From Comamonas testosteroni (GTDB taxonomy: Bacteria; Pseudomonadota; Gammaproteobacteria; Burkholderiales; Burkholderiaceae_C), in contig NZ_AWOR01000046.1 of NCBI RefSeq assembly GCF_000761245.1, positions 124,001 to 188,000 of the forward strand: a stretch of 64,000 nucleotides of DNA. Reading direction: 5' to 3'. The translations under genes and the position numbers were made by a program. Below, piece by piece: positions 39,397 through 46,320 of the stretch; within the stretch, counting starts at the first letter, position 1; each line of letters opens with the position of its first letter. Below the pieces are notes generated by a model that saw nothing but the letters and a program-made list of their open reading frames with translations, searched no databases and was not told where the DNA came from.

Positions 39397-40551
39397 CTAG
39401 GCGAGTACCACGCGATTGCGTCCAGCGGCCTTGCCTCGATACATGGCCGCATCAGCGCGCGAGATGAGGGCTTCTGCGGTTTCTCCCAGTCGATACTGAG
39501 TCGCGCCCAACGTGCATGTCACTCGCAGATCTTTGTGCACTAACAGTGCCCACTGGAGTGCTTCTGTGCTTTCGCGAATTCTTTCGAGCAGCACTCCTGC
39601 CTGGGCCAGTTGTGTATCACAGAGCACCAGAAGAAACTCTTCTCCGCCGTAACGACCAGCGCAATCGGTTGCACGAATCTGCGAAGACAGAAGTTGTCCA
39701 AAGGCACGAAGCACCTGATCTCCTCCTTCATGCCCGTAGCGGTCATTGACCTGCTTGAAGAAGTCAATGTCAAGCAATGCGATGCAAAACGGGGCGTCTC
39801 TGCGTTGAGCCGCATGGATACATTGTTGCAGTCGATCCATGACCCCTCGGCGGTTTGCCAGTCCCGTCAAGTCATCGTTGCGCACCAAGTTTTCAATCTG
39901 CTTCAGCGCGACGGCCAGTTTTTCATTACTCGCACTGAGTCGATATTGCATGCTGCGAAAGTAGGTGACCAGCACGCTGCATCGGACGACTGCTCCGAGC
40001 ATGACACCGACAGTGAGGAATTGTCCGATGAGGGTATCGGTGGTCATGCGCATCTGTGGTCCTACCCAGTAAACGGCCAGCGCAATTGCAATGAGCGTGC
40101 AACTCCAGGTCATCCAGAAGCTGGTACGCCGCGGCGCAAGGAAGCCGTCGGTACTGAAGACCAGAAGCATAACCAGCGCCTGGAACGCAACCTGAGGAGC
40201 TGCGACAAGCAGGCCCAGCACCCCTGTAACCGCGACCAGTTGGTGCCAGAAGAACAAGCCAGGGTCACTCTGAGTCTGGCTCCACCCACTGGCGTAGGCC
40301 CAGGTGATAAAGGCCATCCCAGCGCCTATCCAGAGTCCATACAGCAGCACTGCGTGCAACGGTACGTAGCCTGCCCAGCAGTGGCCGAGAAATAGCATGA
40401 ATGCATATAGATGGCTCACTAGGACCGAAGCGTGCAACTGCCAAGTGCGCTTACGCCAGCGTTCGAAATGCCGAGTCTCATTGGCAAGAGGCGATGAAGA
40501 CTTAGGGCCCCACAACGGTGGAGCGCGTGTTTTTTCAGGGGAGTGAGCCAT
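39397..40551 (-). CDS. Membrane diguanylate cyclase (GGEEF)
   Basis: A 384-residue inner-membrane diguanylate cyclase. About five to six membrane helices (residues 40-195) lead to a short coiled segment and a GGDEF-type domain with LLDIDFFKQVNDRYGHEGGD and active-site GGEEF near 313. RATD lies five residues upstream of it, an intact product-inhibition site. The start at 40551 is the first ATG of the frame. It stands alone, convergent with the LuxR-type gene, and borders the eroded zone to its right. Confidence 0.92.
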   Translation of the reverse strand: MAHSPEKTRAPPLWGPKSSSPLANETRHFERWRKRTWQLHASVLVSHLYAFMLFLGHCWAGYVPLHAVLLYGLWIGAGMAFITWAYASGWSQTQSDPGLFFWHQLVAVTGVLGLLVAAPQVAFQALVMLLVFSTDGFLAPRRTSFWMTWSCTLIAIALAVYWVGPQMRMTTDTLIGQFLTVGVMLGAVVRCSVLVTYFRSMQYRLSASNEKLAVALKQIENLVRNDDLTGLANRRGVMDRLQQCIHAAQRRDAPFCIALLDIDFFKQVNDRYGHEGGDQVLRAFGQLLSSQIRATDCAGRYGGEEFLLVLCDTQLAQAGVLLERIRESTEALQWALLVHKDLRVTCTLGATQYRLGETAEALISRADAAMYRGKAAGRNRVVLA

Positions 40552-40931
40552 TGCCGGTTAATGGTCGCTAAAGTGCAAAGTGCGATTGGTTGTTACAAAT
40601 AACAGTTTGCCCGAATTCTGGCCCTGAAAAATTACGATGAGTGACCTGACAAAGCTCGGGCCGAACTGATAGCTATCGGGGCATACGGCAATGCGACCCA
40701 GACCCATTGGAGGGCTATAACGGTAGAGGTGTTTCCTGGCACCATTAACTCGACATGCCGACCTACGGCACTTCGGTAAATGATCATGCTCTTGAACATT
40801 GCGCTCCAGAAACAAGAAAAGCCCGCTTGAGCCGGGCTGGTGCGCGATTTGGGTAGGCAAACAGGAAGTTCAACAAGAGCTGGCATGCGGCGCGCGCGGC
40901 AAGACTAGTCTGCAGGGTTCCACGCTCTTAA
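40552..40931. other. Intergenic stretch upstream of the lipoprotein duplication
   Basis: 380 bases without a supported gene. A hairpin at about 40818-40836 (AGCCCG / CGGGCT, followed on the minus strand by TTTTCTT) may terminate minus-strand transcripts. The first duplication unit begins at about 40846. Confidence 0.45.
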
Positions 40932-40940
40932 GGAGCTGCT

Positions 40941-41146
40941 ATGAAAGCGCTACTTTTAATCGCGGCACTTGCCAGAATGCATCGATGATGCCGGGGCATA
41001 GTTCCGGGTGTATGCCTGCCGAGGGTTCCAGTCAGACGATGGGTGGCATGAATATGGGCGGTGACCGGGATCGCTGGATGCATGACGACAATGGTGGTCC
41101 TTGGACCGGAGGTGGTGGTGCCTTCTATGGCGCTCAGAACATGTAG
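40941..41146 (+). pseudogene. Frameshifted copy of a small lipoprotein gene
   Basis: ATG 40941 starts MKALLLIAALA like the intact copy at 41468, but after GCCAG the sequence has 9 bases where the intact copy has 19 before the shared ATGATGCCG. The net loss of 10 bases shifts the frame and gives a stop after 15 codons. The rest continues in another frame as SMMPGHSSGCMPAEG and MGGMNMGG, ending at 41146. The lost part encoded the end of the signal peptide and the lipobox Cys. The remaining body is Met/Gly/His/Asp-rich. Confidence 0.75.
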
Positions 41147-41154
41147 GTGAATAG

Positions 41155-41317
41155 CTGGGTCAAGGTTTGTTTTGAGGCCCTGCACGGTCCTTTCGTCCAG
41201 CCACTCGGCATACGAGCCTAGGCGCACGAATTCGTCGCGCGGTGCCTTCACTGGAACAAAGGGTTCATCAGCCTGTGCGAAAGAGCCGATCAGCCCCGAC
41301 ATCTGGTAGGCATCCAA
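41155..41317 (-). pseudogene. Minus-strand gene fragment in duplication unit 1
   Basis: The minus frame reads SYAEWLDERTVQGLK, resembling LLEWLSDKSVQYLK in unit 2 at 41692-41874. The two are probably remnants of one duplicated gene. I do not recognise the family and see no plausible start; confidence is low. Confidence 0.3.
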
Positions 41318-41467
41318 GCTTTATGGCTTCAAAGCTTCAAAAAACAGAGCGCGTGGATACTGACTGCTGTACGAATTAGGTAAGCAAAGTAGCCGTTCAA
41401 CAAGAATTTACAGAGGGCATACTCCTCAGGAATAGTCTTGAAGGCTCCTTCTTCTCAAGGAGTTGTC

Positions 41468-41695
41468 ATGAAAGCGCTACTTTTAATTGCAGCAGTAGCC
41501 AGTACGCTGGCGGGTTGCTCAATGATGCCGGGGCGTGATGCCGGACGCATGCAAGAGCAAGGTGCCCAACGGACGATGGGAAGCAGTGATATGCGCTATG
41601 AATGGGGGCGTGGAGCGTATCAAGGCCCAGGCAACATGCCATTATGGGCAGGCGGGGATGACACTTCTGGAGGCCTTGGCTGGCGCCGTGATTAA
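41468..41695 (+). CDS. Small lipoprotein, intact copy
   Basis: A 75-residue predicted lipoprotein: signal MKALLLIAAVASTLAGC with a clear lipobox (LAGC), then a small Met/Gly/Arg/Asp-rich body with no recognised domain (SMMPGRDAGRMQEQ and MRYEWGRGAYQGPGNMPLW). CAAGGAG lies 6-7 bases before ATG 41468. A frameshifted paralogue lies 0.5 kb upstream. Function is unknown; Met- and Asp-rich composition could suit metal binding, but that is a guess. Confidence 0.7.
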   Translation: MKALLLIAAVASTLAGCSMMPGRDAGRMQEQGAQRTMGSSDMRYEWGRGAYQGPGNMPLWAGGDDTSGGLGWRRD

Positions 41696-41874
41696 GCCGG
41701 AAGAACCACATCTTGCGCGAATGCCGCTATTTCTTCCCTGACGCCCCAAGGATCTTCCTTTAGGTACTGCACGCTCTTGTCGCTCAGCCACTCAAGGAGG
41801 TTCCGATCGCCCAGTATTGACTGGGCAAGTCCAGCACCCTTCAACCAAAGGCATTTCCCAGCCATCGACCGCAA
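41692..41874 (-). pseudogene. Minus-strand gene fragment in duplication unit 2
   Basis: The minus frame gives about 60 residues including LLEWLSDKSVQYLKEDPWG and EEIAAFAQDVVLP, ending at 41692. It is better preserved than its unit 1 counterpart but has no ribosome site. It looks like the C-terminal part of a lost protein of unknown family; an intact small gene cannot be excluded. Confidence 0.3.
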
Positions 41875-42165
41875 TCATCACGCCTGTGGCGTTGGCGTCG
41901 ATTTCAATAGGAAATCATTGGGCTTGTCGAAGGAGTTGACGTGGTTGGCCTGCCTCAGCCCTTCCTGCGGTACTTTGATGAGCTTGGGTAGGCGTTGTTG
42001 TGGGACTTCAGGGCTGCAGGAAGGTTTGGCAGATGCGCTTGTGGACGATTTTGATCGGTGGCTCATCGGGCAGACGAGAGCGACCCGTAGCAGGCAGTTG
42101 CGGCTGCGGCATGGTGTCCGGTCGGAAACGACCAGAAGCGGCCGCTTAAGCTCAAGGAGCCTAAG

Positions 42166-42630
42166 TCAACTCTTTGGGGGCTCGGCGGTCAGCATTTGCC
42201 TCAGCGCATCCGTGGAGGCTGACTCCTGCTGTGGCAGCCAGACCAGATGCGTGCTCATGTCTGCATAGTGTCTGGGCAGGGGAAGCACTTGCAACTGTGG
42301 TTCAGCATGTACTGCCCTCAAGATGGAGCGCGGCATGATGCCAACTCCCGTACCGGCTGCAATGCAAGCCACGATGGCGTGGTAGGACGCCGTCTCCAGA
42401 ATGGGGTGAGGGGCCGCTCCGATACTGGCGAACCATTCCTCCAGGATTCGACGGTACGAACAGCCTGCTGGGAATGCAATCACTGTGCAGCGTGACAACT
42501 GTTCCGAATCCAGCACACCGGTAGCCGAGCGTGCGGCGATGAGCACCAGGTCCTCATCGGATGCTTTCTGGGTCGCCAGTTCCGGTGCCGTGAAGGGCTT
42601 AGAAATCAGTGCTGCATCCACTTCATAACG
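42166..42630 (-). pseudogene. LysR-type regulator, 5'-truncated remnant
   Basis: About the last 155 residues of a LysR effector-binding domain: RYEVDAALISKPF, then SRCTVIAFPAGCSYRRILEE, ACIAAGTGVGIMPRSIL and a C-terminal end at 42166. A stop codon lies just upstream in frame (42631-42633), and the DNA-binding domain is missing. A GTG at 42621 could start a fragment, but it would lack DNA binding. The break abuts a racemase remnant on the other strand, suggesting one deletion that removed both gene starts. Confidence 0.8.
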
Positions 42631-42637
42631 CTAAACC

Positions 42638-42856
42638 ATGTCCAGCAACCGTGATGTGGATCTGGTCAACGCGAACACTCACCAGGAGTTCGTTGCCATC
42701 ATTCAGGATTTGCAGCAACGTGAAGGTATTGACCGTATAGCACTCGCTCGCACTGAACTGCCGCTGATCCTTAGTGGCTGCAACAGCCCTGCTCCTTGCC
42801 TTGATACCGTTGAAATCCACGTAGAGGCATTGATTCGTGCGGTGCTTTCGAGCTGA
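42638..42856 (+). pseudogene. Aspartate/glutamate racemase family, C-terminal remnant
   Basis: About 72 residues matching the C-terminal part of Asp/Glu racemases: EFVAIIQDLQQREGIDRIAL, then ARTELPLIL (where the family has GCTELPLIL, with the catalytic Cys) and LDTVEIHVEALIRAVL. The second catalytic Cys is therefore lost (LART), and the N-terminal two thirds are absent. It points away from the LysR remnant at 42166-42630. Confidence 0.72.
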
Positions 42857-43098
42857 GCCTACTTCAGGCCCAGTTACAACGTTATTGCGGTCTTCTCGAC
42901 CGAGCAGCGACAGACTCAATGGGCCGAGCCGTTAAGAAACCGGTTCGGCGTCTGTCATGTCACCTTGTACACAGCATCTCACTTCAAGCTTGGTCAAGCT
43001 GCCAGCCAGCTTGTACAAATCGCGATTGGTGTCCACGAGGAGCTGCTGAAATTGGCTGCATTGATCGTCGGCGCACGTCTCGTGGATCAGGGGCGCTC

Positions 43099-43995
43099 TT
43101 ACAGTTGGACCGTGCCTTGCATGCAGGCTACTGTGTGGCCTCCAATCCACAGTTGTTGTGCATCCTGCTGCACGGACACTCGGCCGCTGCGGCCCACGCA
43201 GATTCCTTGGCTTGCCACGTAGGGCGCCTGCATATATTTCTGGGCGATTAGCCACTGAGCCAGGCTGCCATTCAGGCTACCGGTAACCGGGTCTTCCACA
43301 CCGGTGGTGGAAAAGGCGCGCACTTCCAGTTGTGCCTGTGTCTCCTGACAGGCGCCGCCGATCAGTGGCATCCCATTGGCGGCCTGGTACAGAGCAGCCA
43401 CCCCCACCTTGTGGCCCAGAGCCTTGATGCGTGCCAAGTCGGGCACCAGGCCGAGAACGCTGTCCGTGTTGTCCAGCAGCAGGCACAGCCACTGTGCTCC
43501 ATTGTCCAGGTACGCCGCATCCTGCACCTGTGCTGCGCCTATGCCCAGAGCCTCGTAGATCAGGTGCAAATGGTCGGGCAGGGGCAAGGCCTGGTGGTCC
43601 GGAGTGGCGAATGCCAGTCCGTGGATCGAGCGCTGGATGGGGATCAGACCCTTGGCGCACTCTTGCACGATGCGCTCTGGATGCTTGGGGACCCCGCCCT
43701 GGGCTAGCCAAGCGTGGCAGGTGCCCAGCGTCGGGTATCCGGCAAACGGCATTTCGGCGGCCGGGGTGAAGATGCGCACCCGGTAGTCGGCCCCCTGGGC
43801 ACGGCCCGCGTCCGTCGGGGGCAGGACAAAGGTAGTCTCGGACAGGTTGGTCCAGCGCGCAAAGTTTTGCATCTGAGCATCGTCAAGGCCGCGCCCGTCG
43901 AGCACCACAGTCACGGGGTTACCGCGGTAGGGCACGGCCGTGAAGACATCCACGGTCATGAAAGGGCGGGGCTGAAGGGGGATGGCGGTGCTCAT
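43099..43995 (-). CDS. PhzF-family isomerase/epimerase
   Basis: A 298-residue protein of the PhzF (diaminopimelate-epimerase fold) family. It shows the N-terminal VDVFTAVPYRGNPVTVVLDG, NLSETTFVLPP with the catalytic Glu, MPFAGYPTLGTCHAWL and the C-terminal GVEDPVTGSLNGSLAQWL. PhzF proteins isomerise small dienes or act on amino-acid-like compounds; without a biosynthetic cluster the substrate is unknown. ATG 43995 is chosen; 44028 and 43959 are alternatives without better ribosome sites. It is the only intact enzyme gene in the eroded zone. Confidence 0.88.
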   Translation of the reverse strand: MSTAIPLQPRPFMTVDVFTAVPYRGNPVTVVLDGRGLDDAQMQNFARWTNLSETTFVLPPTDAGRAQGADYRVRIFTPAAEMPFAGYPTLGTCHAWLAQGGVPKHPERIVQECAKGLIPIQRSIHGLAFATPDHQALPLPDHLHLIYEALGIGAAQVQDAAYLDNGAQWLCLLLDNTDSVLGLVPDLARIKALGHKVGVAALYQAANGMPLIGGACQETQAQLEVRAFSTTGVEDPVTGSLNGSLAQWLIAQKYMQAPYVASQGICVGRSGRVSVQQDAQQLWIGGHTVACMQGTVQL

Positions 43996-44226
43996 GGCGG
44001 AGGGATGTTGGTGGACAGCGGCAAACAAGAAGGCGCACAGCCTGCAAGGAGCTGCGCGCGGGGCAGGGTATGCCTGCGACGAGGGTGGCGATGAATCATG
44101 TCATACGCGTGCTGTTGATTTCACGTCGGAACGGCTGCTTTGTGTTGCAACGGTCGGTTGAATCCGCCCGGCGCAGCGGGCAATGGCATGAAAATCTCGA
44201 TCTACTCCACTAGGGCGACTACTGAC

Positions 44227-44711
44227 TTAGAGTTTGCAGAGATCTGCATGAATATGCCGATTGCAAGGCGCAACCGGCTCTGGATCACGCCACGGCCCGA
44301 CTTCGCGAGTCATGGCTTCTTGCTCGGCAAACTCATACTGTCCACGCGCCGGGGGAGACTGTTCGTGGCCACAGGTGCGGTGCCACCGGCCATGCCTTGG
44401 GTGATCATGGCCAGGCCGGCATCGAGTGTGCGCGGCCCGCTGGGTGCCGATGCAGGCGTCACCCAACCAGAGCAGACCTGCGGTTGGTACCGATCTGTCT
44501 TGGTGCAGCGCAGTTCGGCCTCCTTAAGAAATGTCAGCTCAGCCAATGCTTGTCGGGCGCTCTCGCCGAATGGCTGCTTGCGCTCGGGTGCATCGATGCT
44601 CTGCAGCCTGACCGTGACCTGCTCATAAGCGCCAGGCTCACCGCAGCGCACGTTCAGGGTGCGGCCGTCTGAGATGCCGATGACGAGGCAGAGGACAGTA
44701 GCTGCAAGCAT
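44227..44711 (-). pseudogene. Thermonuclease (SNase-like) gene with a frameshift
   Basis: The N-terminal part is SNase-like (LVIGISDGRTLNVRCG and VRLQSIDAPERKQPFGESAR) and reads to TLDAGLAMITQGMA. The family then expects a WWYR-type stretch, but one base seems lost near 44387, after which the -1/+2 frame continues correctly as CGHEQSPPARGQYEFAEQEA and TREVGPWRDPEPVAP to 44227. In addition the metal-ligand DGDT motif is DGRT. Both defects point to inactivation. A weak signal-like start lies at 44711. Confidence 0.78.
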
Positions 44712-44732
44712 GGTTTCAGTCTATTGGGCAAG

Positions 44733-44754
44733 AAAAAGGCCCGCAATGCGGGCC
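44733..44754 (-). terminator. Minus-strand terminator behind 6S RNA
   Basis: GGCCCGC, 3-base loop, GCGGGCC, with an A-run at 44733-44737 that becomes a T-run on the minus strand. It would end transcripts from zapA, 6S RNA or the structured element at 44776-44872. Confidence 0.85.
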
Positions 44755-44775
44755 AATCATCAATCCAGATAGATG

Positions 44776-44872
44776 CACAAGTTGTTGATTTCAATTGCCT
44801 GCGATTGCTCGGCTTTGTTTGATTCTTCAGGCAATCTTCGTGGCTGGAAAGCAAGAAAATCAACAGCTTGTG
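44776..44872 (-). ncRNA. Nested inverted repeat, candidate structured RNA behind 6S
   Basis: CACAAGTTGTTGATTT (44776-44791) pairs with AAATCAACAGCTTGTG (44857-44872), 16 bp with one G-T. Inside it ATTGCCTG (44794-44801) pairs with CAGGCAAT (44828-44835). A terminator follows 22 bases later on the minus strand. There is no open reading frame of note. It could be a separate small RNA, a 6S RNA 3' extension or a processing structure. Confidence 0.45.
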
Positions 44873-44881
44873 TGTGTAAAG

Positions 44882-45056
44882 GTGTCTGCAAATGCCACCG
44901 GCTCGTCATCCTGAACCGGGGGTTCAGGTGGGCAAGAGCAACCTATCGTTGGGTTCATCTGACGCGAGACGATCACGCTCAATAGGTGATTTATCAAGCC
45001 CATGCTCGTTGAGCATTGGTTCAAGGAAATATAAAAACCGGCAGATTTGCAGACGG
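44882..45056 (-). ncRNA. ssrS: 6S RNA
   Basis: About 175 nt. The ends form the long closing stem: GTCTGCAAAT near the 5' end (minus strand of 45054-45045) pairs with ATTTGCAGAC near the 3' end (minus strand of 44893-44884). The 3' half contains CACCTGAACCCCCGGTTCAG, like the 6S stretch around ACCTTGAACCAAGGGTTCAA in E. coli, and a GGTGGCATTTGC end. It lies just downstream of zapA, the conserved 6S location in proteobacteria. 6S RNA sequesters sigma-70 RNA polymerase in stationary phase. Confidence 0.85.
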
Positions 45057-45122
45057 TTTTATTCTAACGGGTATTGGCAGTCGCGCGGAGGTCATGACTG
45101 CTTTGCTGCTGAGGTTACCTAA

Positions 45123-45503
45123 TCAGAGCAGCCTGGCGTCAGCATCCAGTGCCTGATCGAGCTTGAGCACCAGTTGCTCGGCCAGCTCCTGCTGGCGCTG
45201 CAGCTCAGCCTGGGCGGCCTCATTGACCTCGGGGCGCGCGAGCTGCTCCTGAACAAGTGCCTGCATTTCCGCCTGGGCGTTGGCCATGTGGGCCTGCTGG
45301 GCGTCGCGGTCGAGCACATCGAAAGCCATATTGAGGGCTGCCAGCACTGCCACACGTTCGCGTGAGCGGACCTTGCCGCTGTCGCGGATGCGGGTCATGG
45401 CCTCGTCCACGCGGCGAACGGCTTCCTGCACACGTTCTTCTTGACCATCGGGGCAGGTCAGCACATAGCTTTGCTGCATGATTTGCACATCGATCTGCTT
45501 CAT
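45123..45503 (-). CDS. zapA: Cell division protein ZapA
   Basis: ZapA bundles FtsZ filaments at the division ring. The 126-residue product opens MKQIDVQIMQQSYVLTCPDG, as in the family, and continues with an N-terminal alpha/beta domain (VRSRERVAVLAALNMAFDVL) and a C-terminal coiled coil. ATG 45503 is chosen because the upstream 24 residues of the frame are not family-like. It follows the zapB-like gene by 40 bases and precedes 6S RNA, as in many proteobacteria. Confidence 0.93.
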   Translation of the reverse strand: MKQIDVQIMQQSYVLTCPDGQEERVQEAVRRVDEAMTRIRDSGKVRSRERVAVLAALNMAFDVLDRDAQQAHMANAQAEMQALVQEQLARPEVNEAAQAELQRQQELAEQLVLKLDQALDADARLL

Positions 45504-45543
45504 GGGCGTCAGTGGCGGGTCTGGTGATGGAGGGTGACGGCTG

Positions 45544-45765
45544 TCACTCTCCCTGGTTGGCGGGCAGGCGTTCAATCAGTGCATCGACACGCGCACGTGC
45601 AGCCTGCAGGCGCAGACGCAGCAAATCGCGCTCTTGTGTCAGAGCGATGACCTGATCGGTGAGCAGGGTGTTGGTGCGCTGCAGTTCCTCGTGGCGCACC
45701 AGCAGACGCTCCACGCGCTCGGCAATGAGATCAAGAGAGGGCTGGGTGGTCATAGACTCTGCCAT
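45544..45765 (-). CDS. ZapB-like coiled-coil protein
   Basis: A small, almost entirely coiled-coil protein, 73 residues from ATG 45765 or 69 from 45753 (TTQPSLDLIAERVERLLVRH, then leucine heptads to the end). Such proteins regularly precede zapA in betaproteobacteria and are placed in the ZapB/TIGR02449-like group, presumed division-ring factors. No strong ribosome site marks either start. Transcribed with zapA on minus. Confidence 0.78.
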   Translation of the reverse strand: MAESMTTQPSLDLIAERVERLLVRHEELQRTNTLLTDQVIALTQERDLLRLRLQAARARVDALIERLPANQGE

Positions 45766-45994
45766 TGTAGGTCTTGCAGTCCGTGGGTGAGTATAAATGT
45801 GCAGGCAAATTCGCAGTTTGCGCCAGAGCACAGTCTGCTTGACTGCCGCAATCGTAAAACTGCAATATTTCTCTCAAAATCGTAGCGTGCTGAGCAAGTT
45901 CTGTGTGCCTCAAACGCATGTTTAAGGTAAAAAATCGTCACCTGAACCGCGCACGGTTACTCCGAATGAAGGATTTGTGCCGCGTAGCGCTCAT

Positions 45995-46000
45995 TACAAT
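45995..46000 (+). promoter_or_regulatory. -10 box of the B12 operon promoter
   Basis: TACAAT is a good -10 element about 7-10 bases before the riboswitch begins. The -35 is poor (TTTGTG, short spacing), as often seen for regulated promoters. Confidence 0.45.
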
Positions 46001-46009
46001 GGGCGCCTG

Positions 46010-46225
46010 TTGGTGCTCGAGGCCGCTTTTCTGTGGTCTCAGTTCAACGGGAAGCAGGGAGGGGGCTGGCCAGATGCACTGGCACTCCGAACCTGCGCTG
46101 CCCCCGCAACGGTCGGCGAATGGAATGCTGCGGCATTCCGCCTTTTCCCCATGGTCACTGGCGCTGCGCGCTGGGAAGGCCGGCAAAAGGATGATTCGCC
46201 TAGCCCGGATACCGGCCAACACAGT
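46010..46225 (+). promoter_or_regulatory. Cobalamin riboswitch
   Basis: An adenosylcobalamin aptamer of about 215 nt. Recognisable parts in order are the 5' strand with GTTGGTGCTCGAGGCC, the GGGAAGC...GGTGCACTGGCACTCC-type region, GCTGCCCCCGCAACGGT, the GGTCACTGGCGC strand, GCTGGGAAGGCCGGC and the B12 box AGCCCGGATACCGGCCAACA at 46202-46221. It controls btuB and, given the tight coupling, probably the whole cobalamin operon downstream. Confidence 0.93.
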
Positions 46226-46268
46226 GGATGCGCGCGTCTTTTTCCGATAGGGGTGCTCAGCCGTTATT

Positions 46269-46304
46269 GCCCATAGGTCGACGGGGAAGTCGGCGGGGTT
46301 TTTT
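46269..46304 (+). terminator. Terminator hairpin, riboswitch expression platform
   Basis: GTCGAC (46277-46282), loop GGGGAA, GTCGGC (46289-46294); outer CCC (46270-46272) can pair with GGG (46295-46297) across a bulge, then TTTTTT (46299-46304). It suggests control by premature termination. The btuB start at 46321 has no evident Shine-Dalgarno, so translational control is also possible. Confidence 0.55.
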
Positions 46305-46320
46305 GCTTTTGTTTCCCCCT

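Larger units (their letters stand above)
40846..41874. repeat. Tandem duplication unit, two diverged copies of ~0.5 kb
   Basis: Unit 1 (about 40846-41317) and unit 2 (about 41370-41874) share three blocks in the same order. Block one is the upstream stretch with GTAGGCAAA or GTAAGCAAA and TTCAACAAGA; block two is the lipoprotein start (ATGAAAGCGCTACTTTTAAT in both); block three is a downstream stretch with CTGCACG and CAGCCACTC. Divergence is high, so the duplication is old or the copies came separately. Confidence 0.65.

Noticed and set aside
41878-42066. Minus-strand frame of about 60 codons between the lipoprotein and LysR remnant
   Set aside because: No start signal, no homology I can recognise; could be a gene fragment but not supportable.
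42115-42135. GGTCG-GAAA-CGACC hairpin with a GNRA-type loop
   Set aside because: Only 5 bp, no T-run and no gene context; likely chance.
42857-43098. Short frames in both directions between the racemase remnant and the PhzF gene
   Set aside because: No start signals or domains; the minus frame is a run-on from the PhzF region in another frame.
44090-44200. Short plus-strand frame near 44.1 kb (VLLISRRNGCFVLQRSVE)
   Set aside because: Too short, stops early, no ribosome site and no convincing family match, though it may be a remnant.
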